This document shows, piece after piece, positions 15,613 to 23,266 of a DNA stretch of 64,000 nucleotides. This stretch comes from a virus: IMG/VR virus record IMGVR_UViG_3300037225_000351, positions 1 through 64,000 of that record. The stretch is one strand, 5' to 3'. The notes beneath the pieces were generated by a model, which searched no databases, was not told where the DNA came from, and saw only the letters and a list, made by a program, of their open reading frames with translations. Each line of letters starts with the position of its first letter. The first letter of the stretch is position 1. Position numbers and translations under genes: made by a program.

Positions 15613-17595
15613 CTATTTTTTGGTTCCTAACATACAAGAATCACCATCACAAAACTTCTCTGTCTCTGCTTGTTCATTTTTAATATGTTTGAAATTTACT
15701 TTCTTAATATTTTTATCTAATTTATTGAATTCTTCTTCTGTAATTTTTTCATATGGTGCTTGTTCGTATACTTTTTTATCTTTTTTAGGAAGAAATGATA
15801 TACTTTTTAATTGATACTGAAAGTAATTTAATGCTGATAGTAATTGATCTTCTTCATCTTTTTTAAATGTAACAGTACAAGAAACTTGATTGTCAGACCA
15901 ATATTTTTGTAGGAATGCAGCTAAAGATAATTGCTCCCATATAGTAATATCATCTGTAGTTTTTAGATTTTTTTCTTCAAATTTAACAGGAATTTCTACG
16001 ACTAATGTATTTTCTTTTTCATCTTTACAAACTTCTATTTTATATCCAGCTTTAGTTAATGGTTCAATTATTTTACTATTTTTACTTATTCTTACTCTTC
16101 TAATATAATATAATGATTCTGGAAAATGCATTCCCGGAGTTACCCCTGCAAGCAAAGAAATACTACCTGACGGTTTAACACTTGTCTTTTTTATACTTTT
16201 CGGTATAGCTAGCCATTCACTGTATTCCGTATCTAAATCATCAAGATACTTATATCCAGATTCACAATATTCTTTTAAAAGATGTATTCCTTTTTTTGCT
16301 ATAAATTGAGTTATACCTGTAAGCGAACACCCTATTCTTCTATTTCTTAACATGACTCTATTTGTAACAGGCCAATGTGTTTTACCAAGAGTAACTGTTT
16401 TTGCGTAAAGATACGCAAATTTTAATGTTCTTAAAAAATCATCTTTGTCAATACAATTAGTAGGAAATACTTCTACGAGGCAACAACACTCTCCACTTTC
16501 AAGACTTTGCTCGGCGCAGGGATTGCAACCAGTAATTCTAAAATCTTTATTATCAGCTCCATTATTCATTCTTGAATATTGTTTTGCATTTTCCAACCAC
16601 AAATACCCTGGTTCTCCATTGTTTTTTGTTCTTTCAATAATTTTTGAATAATCCATTCCTATCTCCGCAAAAACACTATTATTAGAAGTCCAACCATATT
16701 CTTCTCTATCAGGATTTACATTATAATTTTTAAGATCAAGATACTCTTCTGAAGAAGGATCACCAAAGACAATCTCTGCTGTCCTTCGCACATTTCCTGA
16801 AACGACGCACTCTCCAATCATATTCATAATGTCTACTAAATATCTTATAGAAATTGGTTCGCCAGTTGCTTTATTTAATGTTTTTCTTATATTTGTATGA
16901 AGTTTTTCTAAAGGTTTCGATCCAGAAGAAATACCACCAAACCCTTTAATTGATTCTCCTTCTTTTCTTATCTGTGAATAATCAAATTCTATATCTGCTA
17001 AATTATAAGAATATGCTTCTAATAAAATTTTTACAGAATCTACCCATCCTTCTCGCGTATCTGCTATAATATATTTTTCGGATTTTCTATCTTTGTTTAC
17101 TCCTTTGATAATTATTTTTTCCGCTCCTCTACAATCAAATCCAACTCCAACACCTAACATACTCATATCCATTAAAAAGCAAAAAGGCATTGAAAAGTCT
17201 TGATCAATTGTTTCTGTGCTTATGAATGAACAATTATTTAATGCTGCATAAAGATGTTTTTCTTCTGTTATAGGACTTCCCATTGCCCATAACCCACGAC
17301 CAGGAGGGAGAAATTTCATATTAAACATTCGATCATACATTTCTTGAGCGGATTTTTGAGCCTTCCAAGCATTCCATCCAAGCCCATGTTCATCTATCCA
17401 ATGTTTTTGCATTGTATATGTTCCATTGACAACTCGCTCACATGTTTCGTACCATTCTTCATTATTTCCATCTTCTTTAATTCTTGAATAAGTTCTTATA
17501 TAAACAATTTCTCCGAGACCATTAAATCCGAAAGGAGGCTTTTTGTTTTTATAAGTCTTTACAAATGTATCAGATAATTGAAATTTAGTATGCAT
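15613..17595 (-). CDS. nrdJ: Class II (B12-dependent) ribonucleotide reductase
   Basis: 660 residues, the size of monomeric adenosylcobalamin-dependent reductases. Visible elements: 'FLPPGRGLWAMGSPI' and 'LNNCSFIST' near the front (first active Cys), 'GNVRRTAEIVFGDPSSEEY', the active-site loop 'NPCAEQSLESGECCCLVE', 'KPSGSISLLAGVTPGMHFPE', and C-terminal shuttle cysteines (CDGDSCML). It turns ribonucleotides into deoxyribonucleotides using B12, without oxygen or a separate radical subunit, so it works aerobically or anaerobically. T4 itself uses class I and class III enzymes. No intein is present. Confidence 0.92.
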   Translation of the reverse strand: MHTKFQLSDTFVKTYKNKKPPFGFNGLGEIVYIRTYSRIKEDGNNEEWYETCERVVNGTYTMQKHWIDEHGLGWNAWKAQKSAQEMYDRMFNMKFLPPGRGLWAMGSPITEEKHLYAALNNCSFISTETIDQDFSMPFCFLMDMSMLGVGVGFDCRGAEKIIIKGVNKDRKSEKYIIADTREGWVDSVKILLEAYSYNLADIEFDYSQIRKEGESIKGFGGISSGSKPLEKLHTNIRKTLNKATGEPISIRYLVDIMNMIGECVVSGNVRRTAEIVFGDPSSEEYLDLKNYNVNPDREEYGWTSNNSVFAEIGMDYSKIIERTKNNGEPGYLWLENAKQYSRMNNGADNKDFRITGCNPCAEQSLESGECCCLVEVFPTNCIDKDDFLRTLKFAYLYAKTVTLGKTHWPVTNRVMLRNRRIGCSLTGITQFIAKKGIHLLKEYCESGYKYLDDLDTEYSEWLAIPKSIKKTSVKPSGSISLLAGVTPGMHFPESLYYIRRVRISKNSKIIEPLTKAGYKIEVCKDEKENTLVVEIPVKFEEKNLKTTDDITIWEQLSLAAFLQKYWSDNQVSCTVTFKKDEEDQLLSALNYFQYQLKSISFLPKKDKKVYEQAPYEKITEEEFNKLDKNIKKVNFKHIKNEQAETEKFCDGDSCMLGTKK

Positions 17596-17626
17596 TCTTT
17601 AATTCTCCTTGATATTAGCTATATTG

Positions 17627-18097
17627 TTACCATATTTTATCATCCATTATTATTTTCCATGTTATTCCATTTTCCCTACACCATTTTTCGGCGGCGGACC
17701 ACTTGTTAGAATTCACCGCGTATTGTTGTGCCTTAAACTGGAACTGACGGAGAGATTTTTGAGTTCTTCGCTTTGGCATTTGAGGGGCTATTGTATCGCT
17801 TTTTGATTTGATTTCAATTAAATACTTTCCTATTTTTCCATCATTTTCTTTAATCTCTACATACAGATCGGGCACATACTCATGTTTTTCGACGTGGTGA
17901 AGTTTCCAATTTAAAAATACAGGACGCAAATATGGAATTGTCATGCCCTCATATTCCCACCTTAATACATTTAAATTATTGTCGCAAAAATAGAAGACTC
18001 GTTGCTCTAAATTTGATTTATAAAAGATTCTTGTTTTCTTTTTATTAATATATTTTTCTGGCTTTTGAAGAACATACCAATCCTGCTTCCATGCCAT
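17627..18097 (-). CDS. 4: Head completion nuclease-like protein (gp4)
   Basis: 156 residues from ATG 18097; the longer frame to 18142 would overlap the RNase H gene. 'WYVLQKPEKYINKKKTRIFY' is the typical gp4 start, and 'YVPDLYVEI' plus 'YLIEIKSKS' form a PD-(D/E)xK nuclease core with D, E and K in place. T4 gp4 (150 aa) finishes filled heads. A head gene embedded among replication genes, here right after rnh, also occurs in T4 relatives. Confidence 0.82.
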   Translation of the reverse strand: MAWKQDWYVLQKPEKYINKKKTRIFYKSNLEQRVFYFCDNNLNVLRWEYEGMTIPYLRPVFLNWKLHHVEKHEYVPDLYVEIKENDGKIGKYLIEIKSKSDTIAPQMPKRRTQKSLRQFQFKAQQYAVNSNKWSAAEKWCRENGITWKIIMDDKIW

Positions 18098-18102
18098 AAT
18101 AC

Positions 18103-18993
18103 TTATCTCAGTTTCTTTATTTTTTCTCCAATTACCGCCCAATCATTCAATAATTTTCTGAGTTTGTGCTTGTTAAAAAACTTAAACAAAACAATTGTAT
18201 CAATGGGAGAAATCTTATAGTTCTTGAAATTATTTATAACATTAATACATATATTTTCTGGAATTTGAGTTAAGTCGATTAGCTTCTTATTCATCTCCCA
18301 ATTTTCTCTAAGTTTTTTATCTGTATCTAAAAAAGCTTCCAGACCAGATTCTAATATGGATGCCGCAGTCTTCGGACCAATTCGAGGTCTTACAGGAAGT
18401 ACAGAATCTCCTCCGTCTCCTGTAAGAATTTTGAGTTGTAAAGACTTGCTTGGATTAATACATTCAACATATTCTTTAACGACTGGTTTAAACTGTTTGA
18501 TTCTCTGAGATACTAAAAGTTGATGAAAATCTTTATCTGATGAAAGAATAACAATATTATCATCTTTAATCTCTCTGGATAAAATTGAAATAATATCGTC
18601 TGCTTCACACCTATCAACTTTGAGGGAGATAATATTTGTAAATGTACTCTTAATATCTACTAACATCTCATTTAATACTTCATACCATATGTCCCATTTA
18701 ATATCAGATTTTTTCCGCTTTAGCTTTCGCTCCCATTTATAATCTTTGTATATATCATAACGCCAATTATTAGATGAATCCTCTGCTAATATTACTTTCT
18801 GTGGCGAGAATCTTTCAATATTAGAAAAAATACATCCAAGAAATGCACTCTTCCATAAATCAAAGTGGCCGTTATCTGTTGGATTAGAGTAATGAACAGC
18901 GTGTAAAGTATTATGAGCAATATTACTCACATCCACGATCAAAGTTAATTCATCTTGCTTAAAGAAATCATCTAATTCTTCTTCTGATGACAT
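18103..18993 (-). CDS. rnh: RNase H / 5'-3' exonuclease (T4 rnh-like)
   Basis: 296 residues (T4 RNase H is 305). FEN-type metal ligands are seen in 'LTLIVDVSNIAHNTLHAV' (first Asp), 'VDRCEADDIISILS', 'NIVILSSDKDFHQLL' and 'ILTGDGGDSVLPVRPRIG', the last including the helix-hairpin-helix GPKTAA. It removes RNA primers from lagging strands. It overlaps the MazG-like gene by 1 nt. Confidence 0.88.
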   Translation of the reverse strand: MSSEEELDDFFKQDELTLIVDVSNIAHNTLHAVHYSNPTDNGHFDLWKSAFLGCIFSNIERFSPQKVILAEDSSNNWRYDIYKDYKWERKLKRKKSDIKWDIWYEVLNEMLVDIKSTFTNIISLKVDRCEADDIISILSREIKDDNIVILSSDKDFHQLLVSQRIKQFKPVVKEYVECINPSKSLQLKILTGDGGDSVLPVRPRIGPKTAASILESGLEAFLDTDKKLRENWEMNKKLIDLTQIPENICINVINNFKNYKISPIDTIVLFKFFNKHKLRKLLNDWAVIGEKIKKLR

Positions 18994-19355
18994 TATGATC
19001 TTTTGCCTCCGTGCCTTAAAGTTCTTGATTTATTATATTCGTGTTTTCTTTCAACTGCAGACTGTATATCAATTTTAAGTTTTCTACAATTATCCAAGAC
19101 TCTAATTATGATATCAGCAAATTCCTCTTCAGCACATGTTAATGGATCAATACGAGCGTCTACCATTTTCTCAGATTTATCGCAGAGACTATGAAGATTA
19201 TTATTTCTCCAAGCTTCATGTAACTCGCATACTTCATCGTGCAAATTATTACAAGCACGTTCTACAAATGCATCTTCTCCTTCTGACTCTGAATGCCAGC
19301 CTTTTTCCCATGCAAGACTATGGACAGCATCTGCAATTTCATTAAGAGTTTTCAT
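18993..19355 (-). CDS. MazG-like nucleotide pyrophosphohydrolase
   Basis: 120 residues. 'NNLHDEVCELHEAWRN' and 'AEEEFADIIIRVLDNCRK' are the EExxE/ExxD metal helices of all-alpha NTP pyrophosphohydrolases. Such enzymes clear unwanted nucleotides (dUTP, modified NTPs) or lower ppGpp in phage-infected cells. The ligand is unknown. Short MazG domains of this size are common in phages. Confidence 0.75.
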   Translation of the reverse strand: MKTLNEIADAVHSLAWEKGWHSESEGEDAFVERACNNLHDEVCELHEAWRNNNLHSLCDKSEKMVDARIDPLTCAEEEFADIIIRVLDNCRKLKIDIQSAVERKHEYNKSRTLRHGGKRS

Positions 19356-19490
19356 TTAATACCAATCCATCGGATAACTATCATCGTCAATTGGTTGTAT
19401 CTCATCTCCATTATCTATTTTTCCCTCTAATTTTTCTTTAACTAAGTTTTCCATATATTCTTCGTGATACCTTTTTTGAGAATTACTCAT
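19356..19490 (-). CDS. Small acidic hypothetical protein
   Basis: 44 residues, 'MSNSQKRYHEEYMENLVKEK' then an acidic end (PIDDDSYPMDWY). Lies immediately upstream of the MazG gene and overlaps the gene before it by 4 nt. No family recognised. Confidence 0.45.
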   Translation of the reverse strand: MSNSQKRYHEEYMENLVKEKLEGKIDNGDEIQPIDDDSYPMDWY

Positions 19491-19765
19491 ATTATGTCTT
19501 CCTCTCCACTGAATAATGTTTTAGTATAAGGACTAACTTGTACTGTATTACTATCATTATCTACATAAATTTCAATCTTAGAATAATCTATAGGAGTCAA
19601 ATACAATCCCATGCTCTCTAATTTCTTTGCTTCATTAATAAGATAGGATTTAATTTTATGTCTTGTATTTTCATTGTTGATAGAGTATAGAAAATTATCT
19701 TCTAGTTCTTTATGAATTCTTTCTAGTTCTATTTTTCTTAGTTCTTTTAATTCTTCTCTGTTCAA
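19487..19765 (-). CDS. Hypothetical protein
   Basis: 92 residues, helical charged N-terminus ('ELKELRKIELERIHKELEDN') and beta-like C-terminus. Overlaps its neighbours by 4 nt on each side. No family recognised. Confidence 0.5.
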   Translation of the reverse strand: MNREELKELRKIELERIHKELEDNFLYSINNENTRHKIKSYLINEAKKLESMGLYLTPIDYSKIEIYVDNDSNTVQVSPYTKTLFSGEEDII

Positions 19766-19920
19766 TTATTCTCCTTTATTAAAACAAATGAAATAACTCG
19801 GCTAATCATTACAATTTTATTTAGTTGATCCATATCATTAAAAGTAATTATATTTCTTGCATACAAAGGTATAGATACTCTTAAATTTTCAATAAATAGT
19901 TGATTTCTAAGATTTTTCAT
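19762..19920 (-). CDS. Small hypothetical protein
   Basis: 52 residues, 'MKNLRNQLFIENLRVSIPLY' and a hydrophobic end ('IVMISRVISFVLI'). The last codons contain AAGGAG, which serves as the SD of the next gene. No family recognised. Confidence 0.45.
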   Translation of the reverse strand: MKNLRNQLFIENLRVSIPLYARNIITFNDMDQLNKIVMISRVISFVLIKENN

Positions 19921-19923
19921 TTT

Positions 19924-20109
19924 TTACCTTTCATTTATCTTAGGCAATCTCATTTTCATTATAGATCCTGCATTTGTTCTTCCATCATAATCCTCATCTA
20001 CCACTACAGCTCCACAATCTTGACACCATCTTACAACAACAGAAGAATTATCATATCTTGAAGAAGCATTATAAATTTCAATTAGATTATGAATTCCTTT
20101 ACTACACAT
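19924..20109 (-). CDS. Small hypothetical protein with one CxxC
   Basis: 61 residues: 'MCSKGIHNLIEIYNASSRYD', 'VVVRWCQDCGAVVVDEDYDG'. The Cys near the start, His and WCQDCG could make a zinc knuckle. No family recognised. Confidence 0.5.
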   Translation of the reverse strand: MCSKGIHNLIEIYNASSRYDNSSVVVRWCQDCGAVVVDEDYDGRTNAGSIMKMRLPKINER

Positions 20110-20114
20110 TTTAC

Positions 20115-20351
20115 TTATCCTTTCCTAATAGATTCTGCAAAGTCTGGAACATTACCACAAGAGAAATATCCACCTTCATGATTCTTGCAGCCTTTATTAG
20201 AACAATATAAGTACCAGTCCCAATACTTATTATTAGGATCTTTGGTATCTCCACTCATTTCATCATTACAAAGACAAAATATCAAATTCCATCCACAATC
20301 TCTACAATAATAATTAGGTTCAATACTACTTTGATCTGGTTTATGATTCAT
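20115..20351 (-). CDS. Small zinc-binding hypothetical protein
   Basis: 78 residues with 'YYCRDCGWNLIFCLCND' and 'YCSNKGCKNHEGGYFSCG': eight cysteines, likely two zinc sites. ATGA overlap with the ThyX-like gene. Role unknown. Confidence 0.5.
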   Translation of the reverse strand: MNHKPDQSSIEPNYYCRDCGWNLIFCLCNDEMSGDTKDPNNKYWDWYLYCSNKGCKNHEGGYFSCGNVPDFAESIRKG

Positions 20352-20893
20352 TTCAATTCCTCCAATGTTCCTACAACTAATTCTTTATGCTCGATCTGTT
20401 CTAAAACTTGGTCAATAAAAGATCTCCAATGAGGAAGTATATGATTCTTTCTCTGTACTATGATATTCTGCAATGTTTTATACGACATGCACCATTCTCT
20501 TGTCTGCAAGAATCCTTCTGGGAGTTTCCTTTTAATTCTCTGAAAATCTTTGAGAACTATGAGACCATTTAGTTCTTTGAGATAGGATTCAGATATATCA
20601 TAATCCTCAAAGTTCTCAGATGTTAATTCTTTCTTTAAGATTGTATGAACTGTTGATTCGCTTTGCTTTGTAGAAATCCTAAAAGTATCTGCTTCAGCCC
20701 ACCAATATCGAGGAGCTTTAACTTCCAACCAAATAATCATATGCTCTAAGAATTTATTATGTCCTCCTGATTTATTGCAGAGTCTTTTAGCAACACCTCC
20801 CATTTTCTCTATTAGCTGATTCTTATTTAAAGACAATCCATATAGAGCAGAATTATAACCTGCTTCATCTAATTTCTTAACTGTTATTTGCAT
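20348..20893 (-). CDS. Conserved phage protein, possible divergent ThyX fold
   Basis: 181 residues. The order of elements recalls flavin-dependent thymidylate synthase: 'HNKFLEHMIIWLEVKAPRYW' (like the LEH helix), 'WAEADTFRISTKQSESTVHT' where ThyX has RHRxxSxNExSxRY, and 'KRKLPEGFLQTREWCMSYKT' (LPxxxxT). The catalytic RHR is absent, so a working ThyX is doubtful. I recall this family as common in phages and usually annotated hypothetical. Fold assignment is inference. Confidence 0.45.
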   Translation of the reverse strand: MQITVKKLDEAGYNSALYGLSLNKNQLIEKMGGVAKRLCNKSGGHNKFLEHMIIWLEVKAPRYWWAEADTFRISTKQSESTVHTILKKELTSENFEDYDISESYLKELNGLIVLKDFQRIKRKLPEGFLQTREWCMSYKTLQNIIVQRKNHILPHWRSFIDQVLEQIEHKELVVGTLEELK

Positions 20894-21075
20894 TAATTCT
20901 TTACTTCTTTCTCATTAACACAGCAAACTTTAATTCCTATAAGTTCTTTTGCAGTCATTCCAGATTTCACAAAACAAGTTAATTCTCCTCTTTCAAAATT
21001 CTTATTAATATAGTCTGCTTCAAAATCCGTATCAGGTACTATCAGCAATCCATCTTTAATAATTTCTACTTTCAT
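20893..21075 (-). CDS. Small hypothetical protein
   Basis: 60 residues, beta-rich ('MKVEIIKDGLLIVPDTDFEA'). First gene downstream of the promoter at 21103-21131; SD AAAGGAG. Overlaps the ThyX-like gene by 1 nt. No family recognised. Confidence 0.5.
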   Translation of the reverse strand: MKVEIIKDGLLIVPDTDFEADYINKNFERGELTCFVKSGMTAKELIGIKVCCVNEKEVKN

Positions 21076-21102
21076 AATTAATCTCCTTTATGATGTAAGT
21101 AA

Positions 21103-21131
21103 AGTATAATGTTTATTTGAGAAGAAGTCAA
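21103..21131 (-). promoter_or_regulatory. Sigma70 promoter TTGACT-17-TATACT
   Basis: Minus strand: -35 TTGACT at 21131-21126, 17-bp spacer, -10 TATACT at 21108-21103. Reads into the ThyX-like, MazG, RNase H and reductase run. Confidence 0.8.
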
Positions 21132-21138
21132 GAGGAAT

Positions 21139-21363
21139 CTACGAAATATTTCCTATATGAAGATCTAATTTTTTAGCCAGCCATATATTAAAACATGTGA
21201 GACTATGAAAGTGATTGTCATTTAATTTAACATATTCACCATCACATGCAATTTCAGAATACTCTCCGTTATCAGATGGACGAGTTACAATCATATGATC
21301 TTTATCTAAAATTTCAGTATTACAAGCATCACAGCTAATAATCGTTACATTCTTTATAGTCAT
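21139..21363 (-). CDS. Small zinc-binding hypothetical protein
   Basis: 74 residues: 'TIISCDACNTEILDKDH' near the start and 'HFHSLTCFNIWLAKKLDL' near the end form a CxxC...H..C arrangement like a treble clef. Starts 1-2 nt after RNA ligase 1. Role unknown. Confidence 0.5.
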   Translation of the reverse strand: MTIKNVTIISCDACNTEILDKDHMIVTRPSDNGEYSEIACDGEYVKLNDNHFHSLTCFNIWLAKKLDLHIGNIS

Positions 21364-21364
21364 T

Positions 21365-22450
21365 TCATTCTCCTTTAATTTTATAGAATAGAGTTTTATA
21401 AGCTTTCTCAGTCAATTCTCTTCCTGTGAGCATCTGAAATAAATATGTCTGCCATTCCTTATAATTCTTCTGGATCTCTAAGGCTTGGTCTTTCTTTGTT
21501 TTTAGTTCTTTCAGTTTCTCACAGATCTCAGATAGTTCTTTCAGTTTCTCACATGTCTTTATACCATTTTCTACGATGTCTTTTAAAGTATTCTTGCATG
21601 CCTCTGCTATCTCGTAATCGAAGGTCTCTACCATTTTATCATAGAACTCAGAGTATGTAGAAGGTTTTCCGAAAGAGAGCCAGACATCATAGACTTTATC
21701 GTAACTTCCAAGAAGAGATTTCATACGATGCAAACTAAGGTACCAAATTGATTTGAGCTTATGAAGAGTCTGGCCGTTATTAGTATATATCACAACACCT
21801 TCGATGCCCTTGGATGCCTTGATAGATTCTATGAGATCTGTGATTGTTTTAAACTTATATATCTCAGGTCGCTTCATTCCTATCTCTTTAGCATATACAT
21901 CTAATTCACTTTGAGTAAGTAAAGAATAATCTTCATGTTTTACTACTCCGACAAGATAAAAGTCAACCTCTGGATATTTTAGTATGATCTGGTTGCTTGG
22001 AGAAACCCATTCAATTAAAACAGAATAATTCCAGGTCTCTGAGTCATATGAGAATATTTTTGGATATCTTTCTTTGAGAAGATTTAATTCACTTCCATTC
22101 TCATGTATAAAGGCATCAAATGTTCCTCTTGTGCGTATGATTAACTGCCCTTTATACTTACTACAGATACACAAAGAACCGTCTAATTTAGCAGGAAGAA
22201 TAGCATTAGAGATATCAGTGGGAGGAGGTGAGAGTTCTGCTTGTTCTCCATAGTTGAAAAATTTGGGAAAACCTGCTGAGATAAGAGTTCCATCTTTGGT
22301 CCATACAGAAGATCGAAATATGAGATTGTCTTTATTCCAATGTGCTTCAAGTTCTGGTTGAATTAAAAGAACATCCTCTTCAGCAATTTTACCTTCGTGA
22401 ATTCTGAATTCTGATGCATCTATTAATTGTAAAAAGCTTGGAAGTTTCAT
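21365..22450 (-). CDS. rnlA: RNA ligase 1 family protein (T4 Rnl1-like)
   Basis: 361 residues (T4 Rnl1 is 374). Nucleotidyl-transfer motif I is 'ILPAKLDGSLCICSK' with the adenylated Lys; 'LIIRTRGTFDAF' is motif Ia/II-like, 'SVLIEWVSPSNQIILKY' motif III/IIIa, 'IEGVVIYTNNGQTLHKLKSI' motifs IV and V. Rnl1 reseals tRNA cut by host anticodon nucleases. Part of an RNA-repair set with the Rnl2-type ligase next door and the RlaP-type protein at 52542. The C-terminal helix carries a 30-bp tandem duplication (CEKLKEL twice). Confidence 0.85.
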   Translation of the reverse strand: MKLPSFLQLIDASEFRIHEGKIAEEDVLLIQPELEAHWNKDNLIFRSSVWTKDGTLISAGFPKFFNYGEQAELSPPPTDISNAILPAKLDGSLCICSKYKGQLIIRTRGTFDAFIHENGSELNLLKERYPKIFSYDSETWNYSVLIEWVSPSNQIILKYPEVDFYLVGVVKHEDYSLLTQSELDVYAKEIGMKRPEIYKFKTITDLIESIKASKGIEGVVIYTNNGQTLHKLKSIWYLSLHRMKSLLGSYDKVYDVWLSFGKPSTYSEFYDKMVETFDYEIAEACKNTLKDIVENGIKTCEKLKELSEICEKLKELKTKKDQALEIQKNYKEWQTYLFQMLTGRELTEKAYKTLFYKIKGE

Positions 22451-22860
22451 TTGATTTTTGTTAGATTCAAGTAAACATCATAACATCCATCACCACCCAT
22501 AGAACTAATAATAAAAGCTTTATCTGTATTTAATGTTTCTCCATATGATGTTTCGTCTAACCAAGCAATCCATCCATCATGATCGAGCTTTGCAGCAATA
22601 ACATAACAGGGATCAATAACTACAATTTTTCCAGATGTTACTTTAAGAGTTTCATTGTTGCCCTCACATACCTCTCCTCCAAATAATTCTGGCCACGTAT
22701 TAGGAATCTCATATTTAACCTTATATTTTCCATTAGGAACTTCGAAAACATCTCCTAACTTCAAAGCATTCAAATCATCTCTATCCTTTTTAAAATAAGA
22801 ATAATCACAAACAATGATCATTCCTGCATCTACTCCAATACATTTAGCTTTTAAAATCAT
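22447..22860 (-). CDS. Conserved phage hypothetical protein
   Basis: 137 residues, beta-rich. 'SGKIVVIDPCYVIAAKLD' and 'AFIISSMGGDGCYDVYLNL' are striking conserved-looking blocks seen in unassigned phage proteins. No metal motif or membrane segment. It overlaps RNA ligase 1 by 4 nt. Function unknown. Confidence 0.55.
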   Translation of the reverse strand: MILKAKCIGVDAGMIIVCDYSYFKKDRDDLNALKLGDVFEVPNGKYKVKYEIPNTWPELFGGEVCEGNNETLKVTSGKIVVIDPCYVIAAKLDHDGWIAWLDETSYGETLNTDKAFIISSMGGDGCYDVYLNLTKIK

Positions 22861-22871
22861 TTGAGACTCCT

Positions 22872-23177
22872 TTAATTTTTACACTCATAGACAATTACAG
22901 TTTTCTCTTTAGCTTCACATTCACATATTGTAGAAGAATCAAAAGGACAGCTATCTTCTGTTCCTTCATCACCAGTGCAGTCAGCGTCACAGAACCCGAT
23001 AAACATACCATTGACTTCTACAACAATCCAATAAATAATATACCATCTGTGTTTATCTCCTGAGTCTTTGTATACTTCTTTTGCATTTCGGATGGTTTCA
23101 ATAATATCTTCTTCTGTAATTCCTTAACCTTTACTTTCATTGTATTTCTTAACATGCTTAAAGACTCTTTCATTCAT
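22872..23177 (-). pseudogene. Cys-rich small gene broken by an in-frame TAA
   Basis: A strong AGGAG site and ATG at 23177 open a frame of 17 codons (MNERVFKHVKKYNESKG) that ends at TAA 23126-23124. The same frame then continues for 83 more codons ('GITEEDIIETIRNAKEVYKD' through a Cys-rich 'FCDADCTGDEGTEDSCPFDS' to KN) with no other stop and no good start. It looks like one 101-residue gene with a nonsense change, although recoding or a sequencing error are possible. TAA is the normal stop for many genes here, so recoding is unlikely. Confidence 0.5.
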
Positions 23178-23190
23178 AAGAAAACTCCTT

Positions 23191-23265
23191 TTATTTATGC
23201 AACATTCCTATAATAGAACCAATAATAAACATAATAGATCCTGCGATATAAAACCAATAACTCAT
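23191..23265 (-). CDS. Very small single-helix membrane peptide
   Basis: 24 residues, 'MSYWFYIAGSIMFIIGSIIG' then MLHK: one transmembrane helix. It starts 1-2 nt before the RNA ligase 2 stop and runs toward the broken gene. Plausible but short; chance cannot be excluded. Confidence 0.3.
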   Translation of the reverse strand: MSYWFYIAGSIMFIIGSIIGMLHK

Positions 23266-23266
23266 A

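Noticed and set aside
15613-17595. Intein in the ribonucleotide reductase
   Set aside because: Reductases often carry inteins, but the protein has normal length and no Hint or LAGLIDADG motifs.
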